NCBI GenBank assembly: GCA_001566295.1
Contig: KQ964268.1
Coordinates: forward strand, 62,001-126,000
Direction of reading: 5' to 3'
DNA: 64,000 nucleotides
Origin: Microdochium bolleyi
Lineage: Eukaryota; Ascomycota; Sordariomycetes; Xylariales; Microdochiaceae
Shown here: positions 1 to 10,360 of the stretch, in pieces
How the letters are laid out: each line of letters starts with the position of its first letter
Numbering within the stretch: position 1 is the stretch's first letter
Translations under genes and position numbers: made by a program
The notes under the pieces: model-generated
What the model was told of the DNA's origin: nothing
Database searches by the model: none
What the model saw: the letters and a program-made list of their open reading frames with translations, nothing else

Positions 1-1580
1 GTGGCGAGCGCGCAGAGGGCCTTGGCGTAGCCTTCCGGGTCCTGGCTCAAGAGCGAAACCCGGACAACGGTCTCGGCCAGCACGTTGGTCTTCCGTTCGT
101 GCACTCCTTGTGCTTGAGGAAAGGTTTCGCTGATGATTGTGTTGGCAATAGCGGGCATGCCTTCAGCTCGGACAAGCGCGGCCCTGGCCAGCGCGTCTTT
201 CTTGGCTCCCTCAGCAATAGTGGTTGCCGGTGGACTGAGCAGGACCAGCCGCTCCACCAAGCCTAGGTTCTCGACGGCGAACTTCAGCGCAACCAGACAT
301 CCCATCCCATGCGCGACCAATGTTGCTGGACTACTCGACGTGATGCCAGCTGACCAGATAACACCGGACAGATCAGCCGCGAGTGACGAAACGCTCAGCT
401 CGCTGAGTGGGTGCGTAGGCGTCAGCCCGTGGCCCTCAAAGTCATACAGATGTAGCGCAGTGTTGTGCCACGCCAGGGCGGAAGTTAGCGGCGCCCAGAG
501 CTCTTTCGTCGCACCGAGGCCGTGGACAAACACCGCGTGTCTCTTGAAATCTTGGCTTGGACCCTGCCGCAAGTATGACACTGGTTTGTCGTTGATCATT
601 GTGTACTGTCGCCCGCGTTCTCTGGTATTGTTCGAGAGCTGAAAGGCCGTGGCCTGGTCTACACGCTTTATCGTGGGGTTCACAGAGTCCTTCTGGGCCA
701 CTTTGTTGATCAGAGTGCCCAGGCCAGTAACAGAAATGGCGATCTCGTCCCCAGGCCTGAGGAACACGGGCGGAGTCTTGCCAATGCCGACGCCTGCAGG
801 GGTACCTGTGGCAAGTATGTCGCCAGGCTGAAGGGTCTGGCCGGCCGAGAGAGTGGCGATGAGCTCCGGGATACTGAAGATGAGATCTGCCGTGGAGGAC
901 TGCTGGCGGAGCTCGCCGTTGACGTGTGTCTGGATCTGCAGAACCGCGGGAAGATCCTCCTTGCGCATGGCGACAGGGCCCATGGGGCAGAACGTGTCGG
1001 CGGACTTGCCGATGTAGAACTGCTTGTGGTCGCGCTGCCGCTCGCGGGCGGTGATGTCGTTAATGATGGTGTAGCCCCAGACATGGTCCCATGCGCTGTC
1101 CTGCGAGATGCGAAAGCCGCGCTTGCCGATGATCACGCCAATCTCGCCCTCGTAGTCAGCGGTCGTGGTGAAGGCCTCGTCGTGTGCATAAATATCATGG
1201 CCGTGCGCAACAATAGATGTCGCCCGCTTGGTGAAGATCACGGGGTGGCTTGGGCGGTCGACTTTGTCGGAGCTGTCGTAGCCCGAGCTGTTGAACTCCT
1301 TGGCGTGCTCCATGTAGTTCTTGCCGACGGCGAGGACATCGCGGCCTGCTAGAGGAGGCAGGATGGAGACTGAAGATAGCGGGATGGGCAATGTGCCATG
1401 ACTCGAGACGATGGGTGCGCCTCGGGCTTGTGCCTCGATGACTTGATAGAGGTTCTCGACGGGATAGCCGGACTGGAAGCTCAGCGGCTGCACAGTGTGG
1501 CCTTCGTGGTCATAGTGGCCGACTTGCTCGACCTTGGTTCCTGGCCGAGTGAAGGCGATGAAGCGGTGAGGTCGTGTCAT
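1..1580 (-). CDS. FAH-domain / alpha-beta hydrolase fusion protein (C-terminus beyond left edge)
   Basis: One uninterrupted frame runs from an ATG at 1580 (reading MTRPHRF) to the window edge, giving 526 codons without a stop. Residues about 80-295 form a fumarylacetoacetate-hydrolase fold: GKNYMEHAKEF at 86-96, metal-site acids in ADYEGEIG (E144, E146) and D175 of INDITARE, and the TGTPAGVG loop at 258-265. Members hydrate, isomerise or cleave ring-fission products of aromatic catabolism. From about residue 325 an alpha/beta-hydrolase begins, with the oxyanion loop FVHGLGATKELW at 351-362. At the nucleophile elbow, where relatives have H-S-M-G, this reads H-G-M-G (Gly425), so the usual serine is absent. 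The arrangement resembles a hydratase/isomerase fused to a 3-oxoadipate enol-lactonase-like domain. The substrate cannot be named. The C-terminal end, including the expected catalytic His, is outside the window. Confidence 0.85.
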   Translation of the reverse strand, partial: MTRPHRFIAFTRPGTKVEQVGHYDHEGHTVQPLSFQSGYPVENLYQVIEAQARGAPIVSSHGTLPIPLSSVSILPPLAGRDVLAVGKNYMEHAKEFNSSGYDSSDKVDRPSHPVIFTKRATSIVAHGHDIYAHDEAFTTTADYEGEIGVIIGKRGFRISQDSAWDHVWGYTIINDITARERQRDHKQFYIGKSADTFCPMGPVAMRKEDLPAVLQIQTHVNGELRQQSSTADLIFSIPELIATLSAGQTLQPGDILATGTPAGVGIGKTPPVFLRPGDEIAISVTGLGTLINKVAQKDSVNPTIKRVDQATAFQLSNNTRERGRQYTMINDKPVSYLRQGPSQDFKRHAVFVHGLGATKELWAPLTSALAWHNTALHLYDFEGHGLTPTHPLSELSVSSLAADLSGVIWSAGITSSSPATLVAHGMGCLVALKFAVENLGLVERLVLLSPPATTIAEGAKKDALARAALVRAEGMPAIANTIISETFPQAQGVHERKTNVLAETVVRVSLLSQDPEGYAKALCALA

Positions 1581-2216
1581 GACGGTGCGAAGAGCCAGTC
1601 CTGGCCCTTTGTGTCGGGGTGCTCTTGAGCAGAGGGCCTCGTGGAGAAGACGACGTGGAGACCGCAAAGCACGCTGTCGGTGAATGCGGTCGTTGAGGCA
1701 TCGAGATTGGAGATTGTGGAAGTGGTGGTGGGCCCGCGCCCGCTGACTCCGGGATCGGAGCCGGAACCGGGTCCCGATCGGAGCCCGGATGCCTGGGCGG
1801 GCTGCGGACGCTTCCGTGGGGTCAACTACCATGATATAGGACCAATAACAGGTCTCGGGGCTGGCACAAGGAAGAAACAACCTGCATTTTTATTCATAGG
1901 CTCCTTAGCACGCTTGGAGCCAGTGAGCACAAGGCTCGTCATGTTCGTCCGGGCCTGCACACATTTAACCGGGCGATGCAGCATGAAGTCACTTTTGCAC
2001 ACAAGTTCCATTACTCGGCCGCCACCTACATGAAGAGTACGGTATTGTTGATATGATCGAAAAGAGACATTAAGTTAATGGGGGTAGCAGCCATTATCAC
2101 CAGAAGCCATCTGCGCCAAACCCCTCCTTCCAATAGATTAAAGGTGTAAGAAGCAAGGAAACCGCAAAAATAAGAATTGCTGCACTTCCTAGGACGTAAC
2201 TCTCCTACAGAATTGT
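1581..2216. other. Intergenic region: promoter of the FAH/hydrolase fusion gene and 3' flank of the lipase gene
   Basis: I see no coding sequence here. The minus-strand fusion gene starts at its left end and the lipase gene ends at its right end. It contains the GC-rich inverted motif at 1750-1784 listed separately. Confidence 0.6.
1750..1784. promoter_or_regulatory. GC-rich inverted repeat with CCGG-AA-CCGG core
   Basis: The sequence CCGGAACCGG lies at 1761-1770, flanked by two direct copies of GATCGGAGCC. It is about 185 nt upstream of the fusion gene's ATG. CCGGNNCCGG is the Leu3-type Zn2Cys6 binding core, and CCG/CGG inverted triplets are generally used by this regulator family. Binding is inference. 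Confidence 0.35.
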
Positions 2217-3449
2217 CTACTGCTTCGATGGCTCCGACTTCTCGACGGCCCCGCGCTCCTTCTTCTTCAACTCGCGCAGAGACTGTCGCGTGGACCCCAA
2301 GATGATCTTAGGCTTCGAGACACCTGGCTGGGCGCCCACGTGCTTCTCAAACTCGTCCTCGAACTTGTCGATGCCAATATACCGCCAGTAGTACTTGGTG
2401 TGCTGGTCCTTGACGCTCTGCGCGGCCTCATCGACGGTCGTGATCGGTTGCTGAAAAGGGGGGATCTTGGTGAACGGCGTGCCCGGGATGGTGCGGTAGT
2501 CGACAAAGCTCCACTCGGCAATGGCTTTGGCAGCCTTCACGGCGCTCCAGATCGTGTCCCAGATTGCTCCAAAGTCGCCGGGGACCCTCGCCTTAGTGTA
2601 AATAGCGTAAGGGATGTTGTCGAGTGTCCTGTCGTCAGCCGCGTCGGTGGACCACGCCTGCGGGACGATGTCGTTGGGGTTGAACAGGTCACTGTTGAGC
2701 GTGGCGTAGTTGGGCGGGGAGCCGTGCTGCTTCACGGGGAAGGCCTGCTTGTATGCGCCAACAAAGGCCTCGTTGCCGACGCCTGGTCCAGCGGAAGTCA
2801 TGGTGTAGAAGCTGCCGGGCGCGACCATGCGGGCATTGCTGAGACCCAGGGCAAGCACTGGGACGATGGCCCCTCCCATGCTGTGGCCTGTCATGATGAG
2901 CGTGTAGTCGGAAGGCAGATCCTGCAGGTACTGCCAGAGAAGAACACCGCTATCGTGCGCAGTGCTGGGCGGTGCGTTGTTGAGGATGTTGAACACTCCG
3001 TTGGCCGTGCCATCCGAGCAGACCATGTCGCCCGACGATACCCACCACTCCTCGGACGGCGGAGGGACCCCGATCATGGTGTCCCACTGGCCAAACCACT
3101 CAGACAGATCGACAGATTCGTAGATGTTGACATCGTCGAGCCAGTCAGACCCCGCTGGCGGCGCGGTCCCTGCAACGGCCACGACCACTCGCTTCTGGGG
3201 GTGGCTGACAGCCGCGAAGCACACGTTCTCCGGAGGAAAGTCCCAGGCCGGGTAGCGGCTGTACACGCACGGCCCCCAGGAGACTTCCCAGTTGCCTGAG
3301 ATCTGCGGGAGCTTCTCGCGCAGCGAAGTTTCCATGGCGCTCTGCAGGTCGGCCTGGGTGGCTGACATGGAGCCGACAGCGTTGGAGGCTGCGGACAGGC
3401 AGTAGACCTGCTGCGCGTCGTTGTAGTCGAAGTGAGGCGGGAGAGACAT
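2217..3449 (-). CDS. Class 3 lipase family protein
   Basis: A single-exon 410-residue protein of the fungal lipase class 3 family (alpha/beta hydrolase) that would hydrolyse acylglycerol or related ester bonds. The nucleophile elbow GHSMGG places Ser190. The acid is probably Asp260 in NPNDIVPQAW, and the His may be His350 in KDQHTKYYW. The N-terminal segment has the AVAGTAPPAGSDWLDD stretch typical of strand 3 and the oxyanion region of this family. No signal peptide is visible, so it is probably intracellular, unlike the secreted Rhizomucor-type lipases. The C-terminus is rich in Lys and Glu and has no recognised domain. The ATG at 3449 is the first in frame and matches the beginning of similarity. 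Confidence 0.85.
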   Translation of the reverse strand: MSLPPHFDYNDAQQVYCLSAASNAVGSMSATQADLQSAMETSLREKLPQISGNWEVSWGPCVYSRYPAWDFPPENVCFAAVSHPQKRVVVAVAGTAPPAGSDWLDDVNIYESVDLSEWFGQWDTMIGVPPPSEEWWVSSGDMVCSDGTANGVFNILNNAPPSTAHDSGVLLWQYLQDLPSDYTLIMTGHSMGGAIVPVLALGLSNARMVAPGSFYTMTSAGPGVGNEAFVGAYKQAFPVKQHGSPPNYATLNSDLFNPNDIVPQAWSTDAADDRTLDNIPYAIYTKARVPGDFGAIWDTIWSAVKAAKAIAEWSFVDYRTIPGTPFTKIPPFQQPITTVDEAAQSVKDQHTKYYWRYIGIDKFEDEFEKHVGAQPGVSKPKIILGSTRQSLRELKKKERGAVEKSEPSKQ

Positions 3450-4315
3450 GGTGGCGAAGTGTTGCTTGGAATGTTTGTCTAGAAGATGCAGTTTTGGTTG
3501 AGGCAGTAGTACTGGATATCAGACCATTGGACATGGCGTGGCGTGGATCATTGCTTTCTTATGTAGAACTCGGAGATGCCAAAGCGAGATATTGTCGCAG
3601 CTTCCATTGCCACCTCTCCGCCTAGGACTCCTGAAATGGACATTGGAGCATGTCTGACAATGCGATATCTCAGCTCTCATGAGGAAAGCCACCGGCAATG
3701 AGAGACGAGTTGTTGGTGTGGCGGCAAAGCGCACCATTGGCCGGCCGGGCAATCCGACAGCAACCTCAGCCCTCACTACTACAGCGACGAGTTCGGTGGC
3801 GTGCTGAAGTCACAGTCGCATGGCCGCTCAGCTCCGAAGTCTCTAGGCGTCCCGCGCTCGTCACGTGGGAGCACTGCCTTCTGTTGATGTCGGACAATCT
3901 AACATTGGCGAGTACATGGCTACTGTCGATATGGGCACCAGTCCCTGCCCCAGGCTGTCGGCGGCATTCGTTTCAGACCTGCAGTTTCCAAGTAGGCTGT
4001 GAGGCGCACAATAGTGATTGGCCGAGGTTGCGGTTCCAGGAGCGTTTACATGCAGGCAGAGCGGGGTGCTCAACACCAGCTGGGGCAGTGCATCTGTGCA
4101 TGAGCACCCGCTTGGGCAGAAGTCCTGCGGGATCTCGAGCGGAACCCGGGGCCATGTGTCTCTCTCAGCTTCGCTCCATCCTACGAGGCAAATTCTGCAT
4201 CCGCAAATTTCTCCCTTCGGCGCTCAGTCGAAACTCGCACTTCGCTCAACAAGCCCAGAGTGCTAGAGACTGTGCCCAGTGGTGAGCGGCCTCCTCCGGT
4301 CCCCGACCCACCGTC
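3450..4315. other. Divergent intergenic region between lipase and NACHT gene
   Basis: Shared upstream region of two divergently transcribed genes. Short open frames occur but none shows family similarity or codon bias. No clear TATA box was found on either side. Confidence 0.55.
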
Positions 4316-6944
4316 ATGGCAGAGCCCAAGAGGCTGACGGCCGAGGACTACACTGTTGGCTGGATCTGCACGATTCGCCCGGAACTTGTGGCTGCGAAGG
4401 TCTTTCTCGATGAGACACACGAGAGCCTGGACGAGGTCTCCAGGCACGACACCAACTCGTACACACTGGGCAGGGTCGGCCGGCACAATGTTGTCGTGCT
4501 TATCCTGGGCAGCATGGGCACGGCGTCAGCAGCCGCAGCAATGCGTAACATGGCCCATACCTTTCCCGAGATACGCTTCGCACTAATGGTCGGCATCGGC
4601 GGCGGTGCGCCCACGAAACAGAACGACATCCGACTCGGGGATGTCGTAGTTAACTTACCAGGGGACAAACACGGCGGAGTTGTGCAGTGGGACTTTGGCA
4701 AGGAGTTGCAAGAGCACGGGTTCCAGCGGACGGGGTTCCTGAACCAGTCGCCAGAAGCTTTGCGGACAGCAATCAGAGACCTCCAGACAGATCACGACAT
4801 CCACGGGCATGGCTTGGAAGACGCGGTTGATCAGGTTCTCCAGCGCAGCAAGAAACTGCGCGATTTGTACCAACGACCAGATCCAGAGATGGACAGGCTC
4901 TTCGAACGCGCCTTCGTGCATCCGGGGGAAGAAGCAACCTGTTTCAAGTGCGCTTCGGAGCCGTCTCGGCTCTCTCAGCGTCCGGAACGGGACGAGGACG
5001 AGCAGACAGTGGTGCACTACGGGCTGATCGCCTCTGGCAACGCAGTGGTCGAGAACGCCTTGCTTCGCGACAATCTCGCCGCAGAACTAGGTGTGCTCTG
5101 CTTCGAGATGGCTGCCGCAGGGTTGATGAACCACTTCCCAAGCCTCGCGATCAGGGGGATTTGCGACTACTCGGACTCGCACAAGAACAAGCAGTGGCAA
5201 GGGTACGCAGCCATGATCGCAGCCGCGTATGCTAAACAAGTTCTGGTCAAGGTCGTGCCCAGCGCGATCAAAAAGGAGCGCAGGGTCCTGGAGGTCCTCG
5301 ATGGTGGTATGAGCCGCTACCTCGCATGTTGGGTCTTCGCACGGAGCTAACCACTTTGCATATAGTTGTGAAGTCTACCTCCGAAATAGTAGTGATGACC
5401 CAGGACATCAATGCGAGACAGCGAGTCGATGCCGATCAGAAGACTCTGAACTGGATCACTGCCATCGACTATGGCGCGAAACACAGTGACCACTTGGAGA
5501 TGCTTCACCCAGATACCGGACAATGGCTGCTGCAGACTGACGAGTTCGAGGACTGGATCAACGGAAGGGTCCGCACCATGTTCTGCCACGGGATCCTAGG
5601 CTCCGGGAAAACCCTCATGACATCCATGGTTACCGAGCACTGCCGTGCGTTGGCGAGAGAGCAGGGAGATACTGCCGTCGTCTGGATTTACTGCAACTTC
5701 CGAGAGACCGACGACCAGCGTGCTGCTGACTTACTGGCTAGTGTTCTGAAGCAGACAGCACAGGCGTTTCCCACAATCCCGGAATGTGTTCAGCGGCTAT
5801 ACGAAGCCCACCAGGCTGGGTGGACGAGGCCTTCAATCAGGGAGCTGCTACAAACCATCAGCACAGTCATGGCACAACTCTCCAAAGTGTACATCTTGGT
5901 TGATGCACTTGACCAGTGTCAAACAACGGACAGCTGCCGGGATCAGTTCCTGGACGAACTCCGGAGGCTGCAGACGAACCATGCTGTACAGTTGTTCCTG
6001 ACGTCGCGCGAGGTTCCAGAAATCAGGTCTAAGGTATATGGCTGGAACTCCGTAGTGTCGGTCGAGGTACGGGCTTCAGAACATGATGTCCGCAGCTATG
6101 TGGACGGTCAGCTCGACAATTTTCCCATTTTCGTGAGGAACAATCCCGACCTGCGTTCACGGATCTTGGACAAGATTTCAGAGACAGTTGAAGGAATGTG
6201 AGTACCTGCTGATTCGTAAATAGATACAGGTGTGACGCTGATGCAGACTTCAGGTTCCTTCTTGCGAAGCTCTATCTCGATATCCTGCGACCAAAAGTCA
6301 ACGTCAAGAAACTTGTCACTGCCCTGGCCGATTTGCAGCGAGGGGAAGAAGCGTACAAGAGTGTGTACGACGAGACCATGGGCAGGATCAAGTCCCAGCA
6401 TGTTGACCATGTTCAGCTGGCAATAGAGACTTTGTCCTGGATTACGCGCGCCAATCAGCCATTGACACCAGGCGAACTGCAGACCGCATTGTCCGTAGAG
6501 GACGGTATAACCACATTGGACGAATCCAACAAGACAAGCCTGGATACCATACTGTCTGTTTGCGCGGGATTGGTCGTAATCGACACTGGAAGCCGCGTTG
6601 TCCGCCTAGCCCACAACACGGCACAGGAATACTTCCGGACTACTTGGCGAAATTGGTTTCCAGACGCCGAGACTCAAATCACCAGAACGTTATTGACTTA
6701 CCTATGTCATGACCGCCCCAAGAAACTTGCACTGGTCGGCATCAAGTGCCCAGAATGGAATTTTAAGGACGACACCTTATATATGTATGCCGTCGGGAAC
6801 TTAGGGCGGCACGCAAGACAGTCAAACGATGTCATGGCACTGTATCTCACTGCTTACTTTGGATTGCCCGGTTCAACACAACTCTTGTTAGAGGAAGGGG
6901 GACGTGCTGATCCAATGGAGAACGAGAGAGAAACACCACTCTAG
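4316..6944 (+). CDS. NLR-like receptor: nucleoside-phosphorylase domain + NACHT, truncated at the ankyrin region
   Basis: Three exons, 4316-5306, 5366-6197 and 6254-6944, encode 837 residues; branch point GCTAAC is seen in intron 1. Residues about 10-325 form a PNP_UDP-type nucleoside-phosphorylase-like domain (YTVGWICTIRPE, MVGIGGGAP, GNAVVENA, GICDYSDSH). A NACHT NTPase follows: Walker A GILGSGKT at 406-413 and Walker B VYILVDALDQC near 505-515, then a winged-helix-like region. This N-terminal/NACHT/repeat layout is that of fungal NLR proteins used in non-self recognition and programmed cell death. The frame reaches ENERETPL and stops at TAG (6942-6944). In the same frame, 48 more codons to 7104 still read as an ankyrin repeat (GSVDVVELLVACGAT). 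The repeat domain has therefore probably been lost by a nonsense mutation, or has been trimmed. Confidence 0.85.
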
Positions 6945-7104
6945 ACCGCCGCTCGGGGTGGCTCTGTGGATGTGGTCGAGCTGCTGGTTGCCTGCGGAGC
7001 AACTCTTCAGCAAGCCGACGACTTTCATCTGGCACCACTCTCTGACGCCCTCGAAATGAGTCAAGATGCAGAAGCTGCGCTGCATGTACCAGGCGGTAAG
7101 TAAT
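6945..7104 (+). pseudogene. Ankyrin-repeat remnant downstream of the in-frame TAG
   Basis: In frame with the preceding NACHT gene, codons 6945-7101 read TAARGG followed by SVDVVELLVACGATLQQADD and a further partial repeat, ending in TAA at 7102-7104. The A-A-R-x-G...V-x-L-L...GA pattern is that of an ankyrin repeat. CAG-to-TAG or TGG-to-TAG would explain the stop. If the stop is read through, or is a sequencing error, the protein gains about 53 residues. Confidence 0.6.
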
Positions 7105-9135
7105 GCGACAGGTACTAAGACAGCATCCGTTCAATATCGAACGGGAGGCTCCAGAAGTGTGAATACTGAGGAGTGACACGAGTACTTGAGCACAACAGTG
7201 AGGACACGTAACAATACACGGCTCAGCACGAACGCACCCAGCTTTCCCTTCGCATGTGTGTGATGATTGTTCACAGCGAGGAAGCCTGTTGGCAGCCCTT
7301 TCTCTGCACGAGGTTCGTTGGTACGCAGACCACCACTTCACGGCACATGCTCGCGATGGGTCTTGTCTCATCTCAGCATGGCATTTCGTTACATGCAATA
7401 ATAGCCAGTATCGGAGCTATATTTCTACTTACAAGCACGGCCACGCCCTTGGTCTTGCCATCTTCACGATCCAATCAGCACGACCACTTCTTTCCATCGC
7501 CAAGCGGTCGCGTGCTTAACAACTAGTCTTCATGCATATAATCTCACTGCAACAGCATTGACAAGTCGTCTGAATTGAAGAAATCGGGGTGTTGGTAATT
7601 TCAATATCATTGGTGCCCTTCAGCTATAACTGACATTGATGAATAGTTTACTTTGTCCATTAAATATAACAATATACAAGAAGGGAATGCTGTTAATATC
7701 AGTATAATTCCAGGAGCGTTTGCTCATACTAATTCAATGAGTGTACCAGGATTTAAATATTTGTGAGAGAAAGGTGATTGGGTCAGCATCTGTTCATGGT
7801 CGCATTATTTTCCTGATTTCTACAATCATCAAAACAATGTCCACTGCGGGCAGTTGGCATCGGGTCCTCTAAGCCACCTGGTAAAACCTATGTACAGGAG
7901 ATCGACTGGAGTGTTGATCTGAGTGTCTCTTTGATCCCGGATCGGCTTGTGTACCGGGATTCTCGGCATAGTTGACACAGAACAACACTCAGACAACTGC
8001 ATGTACCATCGCGAGCTCGATGGCCGGGCGAAAGAGAACCGACAGCGTGAAAAGTCTGGGGCTTTTGGACAGTGGTCCTGGCCAAGCAGTAAAGAACTAC
8101 AACCAGCGGCGACACAAGTCCGTTTCGCGGTCAACGGGTCGTCGGGTCATCGGCTCTTTCCGGCTCGGAGAAAAGAGCCAAGTAAGTCTATACGCACTCA
8201 GCACTGCCCAAAAACTGGGCGCCCCCGTCGTGCTCACTCAGGCCTTGGCACTCGCCCCCAAGGTCCTTGGCTGTGGGATAATTTACACACGCTCCTCGGC
8301 CTGTTTTCCGACAGCAGTGGAACGACAACAGCAGGGTCTTTTAGGGGACAGCACAATGTGCACTTTCTCACGCACCTGATCTCCCGGCCCTCGGTCGTCT
8401 TCTGTCGAATCAGCTGCTCCAGGCACAGCCCTACCTGAAGGATTACGCCAAACCACAAGTGCAGGTCCCACCTTCGCCAAGACGCTCCCGCTCAGCACAG
8501 CCCAATCCCGCATCCTCAGTGCTAAATTTGACATCATTCTGCCCTGGAAAAGGTGACCAGCCCCCCTTGCCGGAGAGACGGGAACCCCACTGATGCTGAC
8601 AGCCCAGGCACTGCTGACACTAGACCTGACTGAGGCCGCCCCCCCGCTGCGGTTGCCATTGTACCCAGCAGGTACGCGCGCATACAAGTGGTCGGGATGG
8701 TTGAGAGAATGAAAGTTCCGCGAGCTGGCGGCTGGATGGCTGCTGGCTATTTCGAGTGATCTTTGATCTTTGGGGGCCTGCTCGCTGTTCCGGCATTTTC
8801 GCTTTGTACCCTCGAGCCTAGAAACCTGTTCACTGATCTTTTTCCTCCTGGACCGCCGCTCATCTCAAGACCACCCTGCAGTTTCACCGTGTACCGTGCA
8901 CCTCCAGGCATCCTGACCGCACCACCACCAGCGCCCGCTTGCCAGCCAGCCCATCCATAGTTAAGCGCAATCTCACCAAAGAGGACATTGGGCAACGCCA
9001 CAGGATCCGTGCGGCCGCGTCTTGATCCACGACGGGACGGGCCGCCCTTCACTTTACCAAGCTCGACAAGGCTGGGCAAGCAGGCGACCAGCCAGCCAGC
9101 CAGAGATCGCACTGAGAAAGTACCGGCGTCACAGC
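7105..9135. other. Gene-free stretch, AT-rich from 7540 to 7830
   Basis: No recognisable gene. 7540-7830 is distinctly AT-rich, unlike the flanking GC-rich DNA. 8000-8760 holds only short overlapping open frames without codon bias. The last few hundred bases are presumably the promoter of the membrane-protein gene at 9136. Confidence 0.5.
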
Positions 9136-10032
9136 ATGATGGAGGTCGTCCGGCCCCATGTCGACCTCGAGGTCGACCCGGGCACGCCCATCATCATCAA
9201 CCACAAGCACAACAACAGCTACAGCTACGACGGCAACAAGCGCACTGCGTCGGCGACCTCGTCGTCATCATCAACAACCTACCATGGGGTCCGCTTCATG
9301 CCCGTGCCGCCGGGCAGGCCAGAGACCATCTCGGGCTTGGAGCGATGGGCGCCGCCTAGCCACAGGCGCGGACCGCAGTGGCTCCTGCCGGCAGTCATCG
9401 GCGCAGTTGTCGCCGCACTGCTGGTCGGGGCAGCCGTGGGAGGAGGGCTCGGGGCGACGCTCGGCAGCTGCCGGAATGATTTGAGAAACACAAGGTCACA
9501 GCTCAGCGCACTGCTACTGAGCACGAACCCAGAGAGTTCCGCGACGGGCACAACGCAGCAATCTTCACCGGCATGCACAGGCTCGGGCAGCTCGACGTCG
9601 ACGACGACGAACGGGCTGCTGGTCGGCTACAAGGTTCCCGTGCCGGCCATGGTGGAGACGCTGAGCATGGACTGCCTGGCACTGGCGAGCCGGGAGCAGG
9701 CGTCGTCGCAGAACGAGAAGTTTACGGTGCACTGCGGCAAGGACATGGGCTCGGGCAGCCGGCGGGCAGAGGGCGGCGGGACGGTCAAGGTGGCCGACAT
9801 GGCGTCGTTTGTGGCGTACGACTTTGCCTCGTGCCTCGACGCGTGCTCGAGCGTCAACATCTTCGCCAAGAGGCAGAAGTCGGCCAACAAGTGCCAGGCC
9901 GTGACGTTCCGGTGGGACCTGGCGTCCGTGTACGCGCGCAACAAGGCCAACTGCTGGCTCAAGAACGCGACCGGGACCGTCGACGGTGCCAAAGGGTGCG
10001 ACTCGTGCCTGATGGCGGTCAAGGTGGGCTGA
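9136..10032 (+). CDS. Single-pass membrane protein with cysteine-rich (PAN/apple-like) C-terminal domain
   Basis: The frame is open from 9022, but the ATG at 9136 (reading MMEVV) is preferred because the extension has no conserved character; this gives 298 residues. Residues 1-80 are polar and low in complexity (Ser/Thr/His/Asn). A single membrane segment spans about 82-110 (LLPAVIGAVVAALLVGAAVG). A Ser/Thr-rich stalk follows, then a domain of about 110 residues with cysteines at CLAL, VHCGKD, SCLDACS, NKCQAVTF, NCWLKN and GCDSCLMAV. The CxAVTF...NCWLK spacing recalls PAN/apple domains, which bind proteins or carbohydrate at the cell surface. Topology is probably type II, with the cysteine-rich domain outside. 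I do not recognise an orthologue. Confidence 0.7.
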   Translation: MMEVVRPHVDLEVDPGTPIIINHKHNNSYSYDGNKRTASATSSSSSTTYHGVRFMPVPPGRPETISGLERWAPPSHRRGPQWLLPAVIGAVVAALLVGAAVGGGLGATLGSCRNDLRNTRSQLSALLLSTNPESSATGTTQQSSPACTGSGSSTSTTTNGLLVGYKVPVPAMVETLSMDCLALASREQASSQNEKFTVHCGKDMGSGSRRAEGGGTVKVADMASFVAYDFASCLDACSSVNIFAKRQKSANKCQAVTFRWDLASVYARNKANCWLKNATGTVDGAKGCDSCLMAVKVG

Positions 10033-10360
10033 TGATGGCCATTTCATGGAGCGAGCGTTGTTTTTGTAAGAATGGAATTAGAATCATGAGATACCAAGAG
10101 GGATCGACTCCCGAATCCACTGGCCGTACGGTGTACCGCTCTCAAATTGCTGGGTGTGTTCCTGTGAGTGATGTGTGCGCTGTGTGTGAGATGGGAAGGG
10201 ACGACGATCCACCTGCAGCGGACCGCCAAACCGGGACCCCGTTCTTTTTCTCGCCGGCCCGGCAGTGAGGACCGAGACATCTCCAGCTTCGCAACGTTCA
10301 CAATCTTGTCCAACTCGCACAGACAACCCACACCACAACACACCCCGTCACAGCACCAGC
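10033..10360. other. Short intergenic region upstream of the thioredoxin-like gene
   Basis: 3' flank of the membrane-protein gene and 5' flank of the next gene. The last 60 bases are C/A-rich, as is usual for fungal 5' leaders. No other signal was seen. Confidence 0.5.

Noticed and set aside
710..1352. Open frames on both strands inside the FAH domain
   Set aside because: They are antisense or frame-shifted shadows of the long fusion frame, which alone carries the family motifs.
2340..3299. A 319-codon + strand frame opposite the lipase
   Set aside because: Exact antisense of the lipase coding region; no recognisable motif, explained by GC-rich codon bias.
8283..8687. A 134-codon minus-strand frame in the gene-free stretch
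   Set aside because: No codon bias, no conserved motif and overlapping alternatives on both strands.
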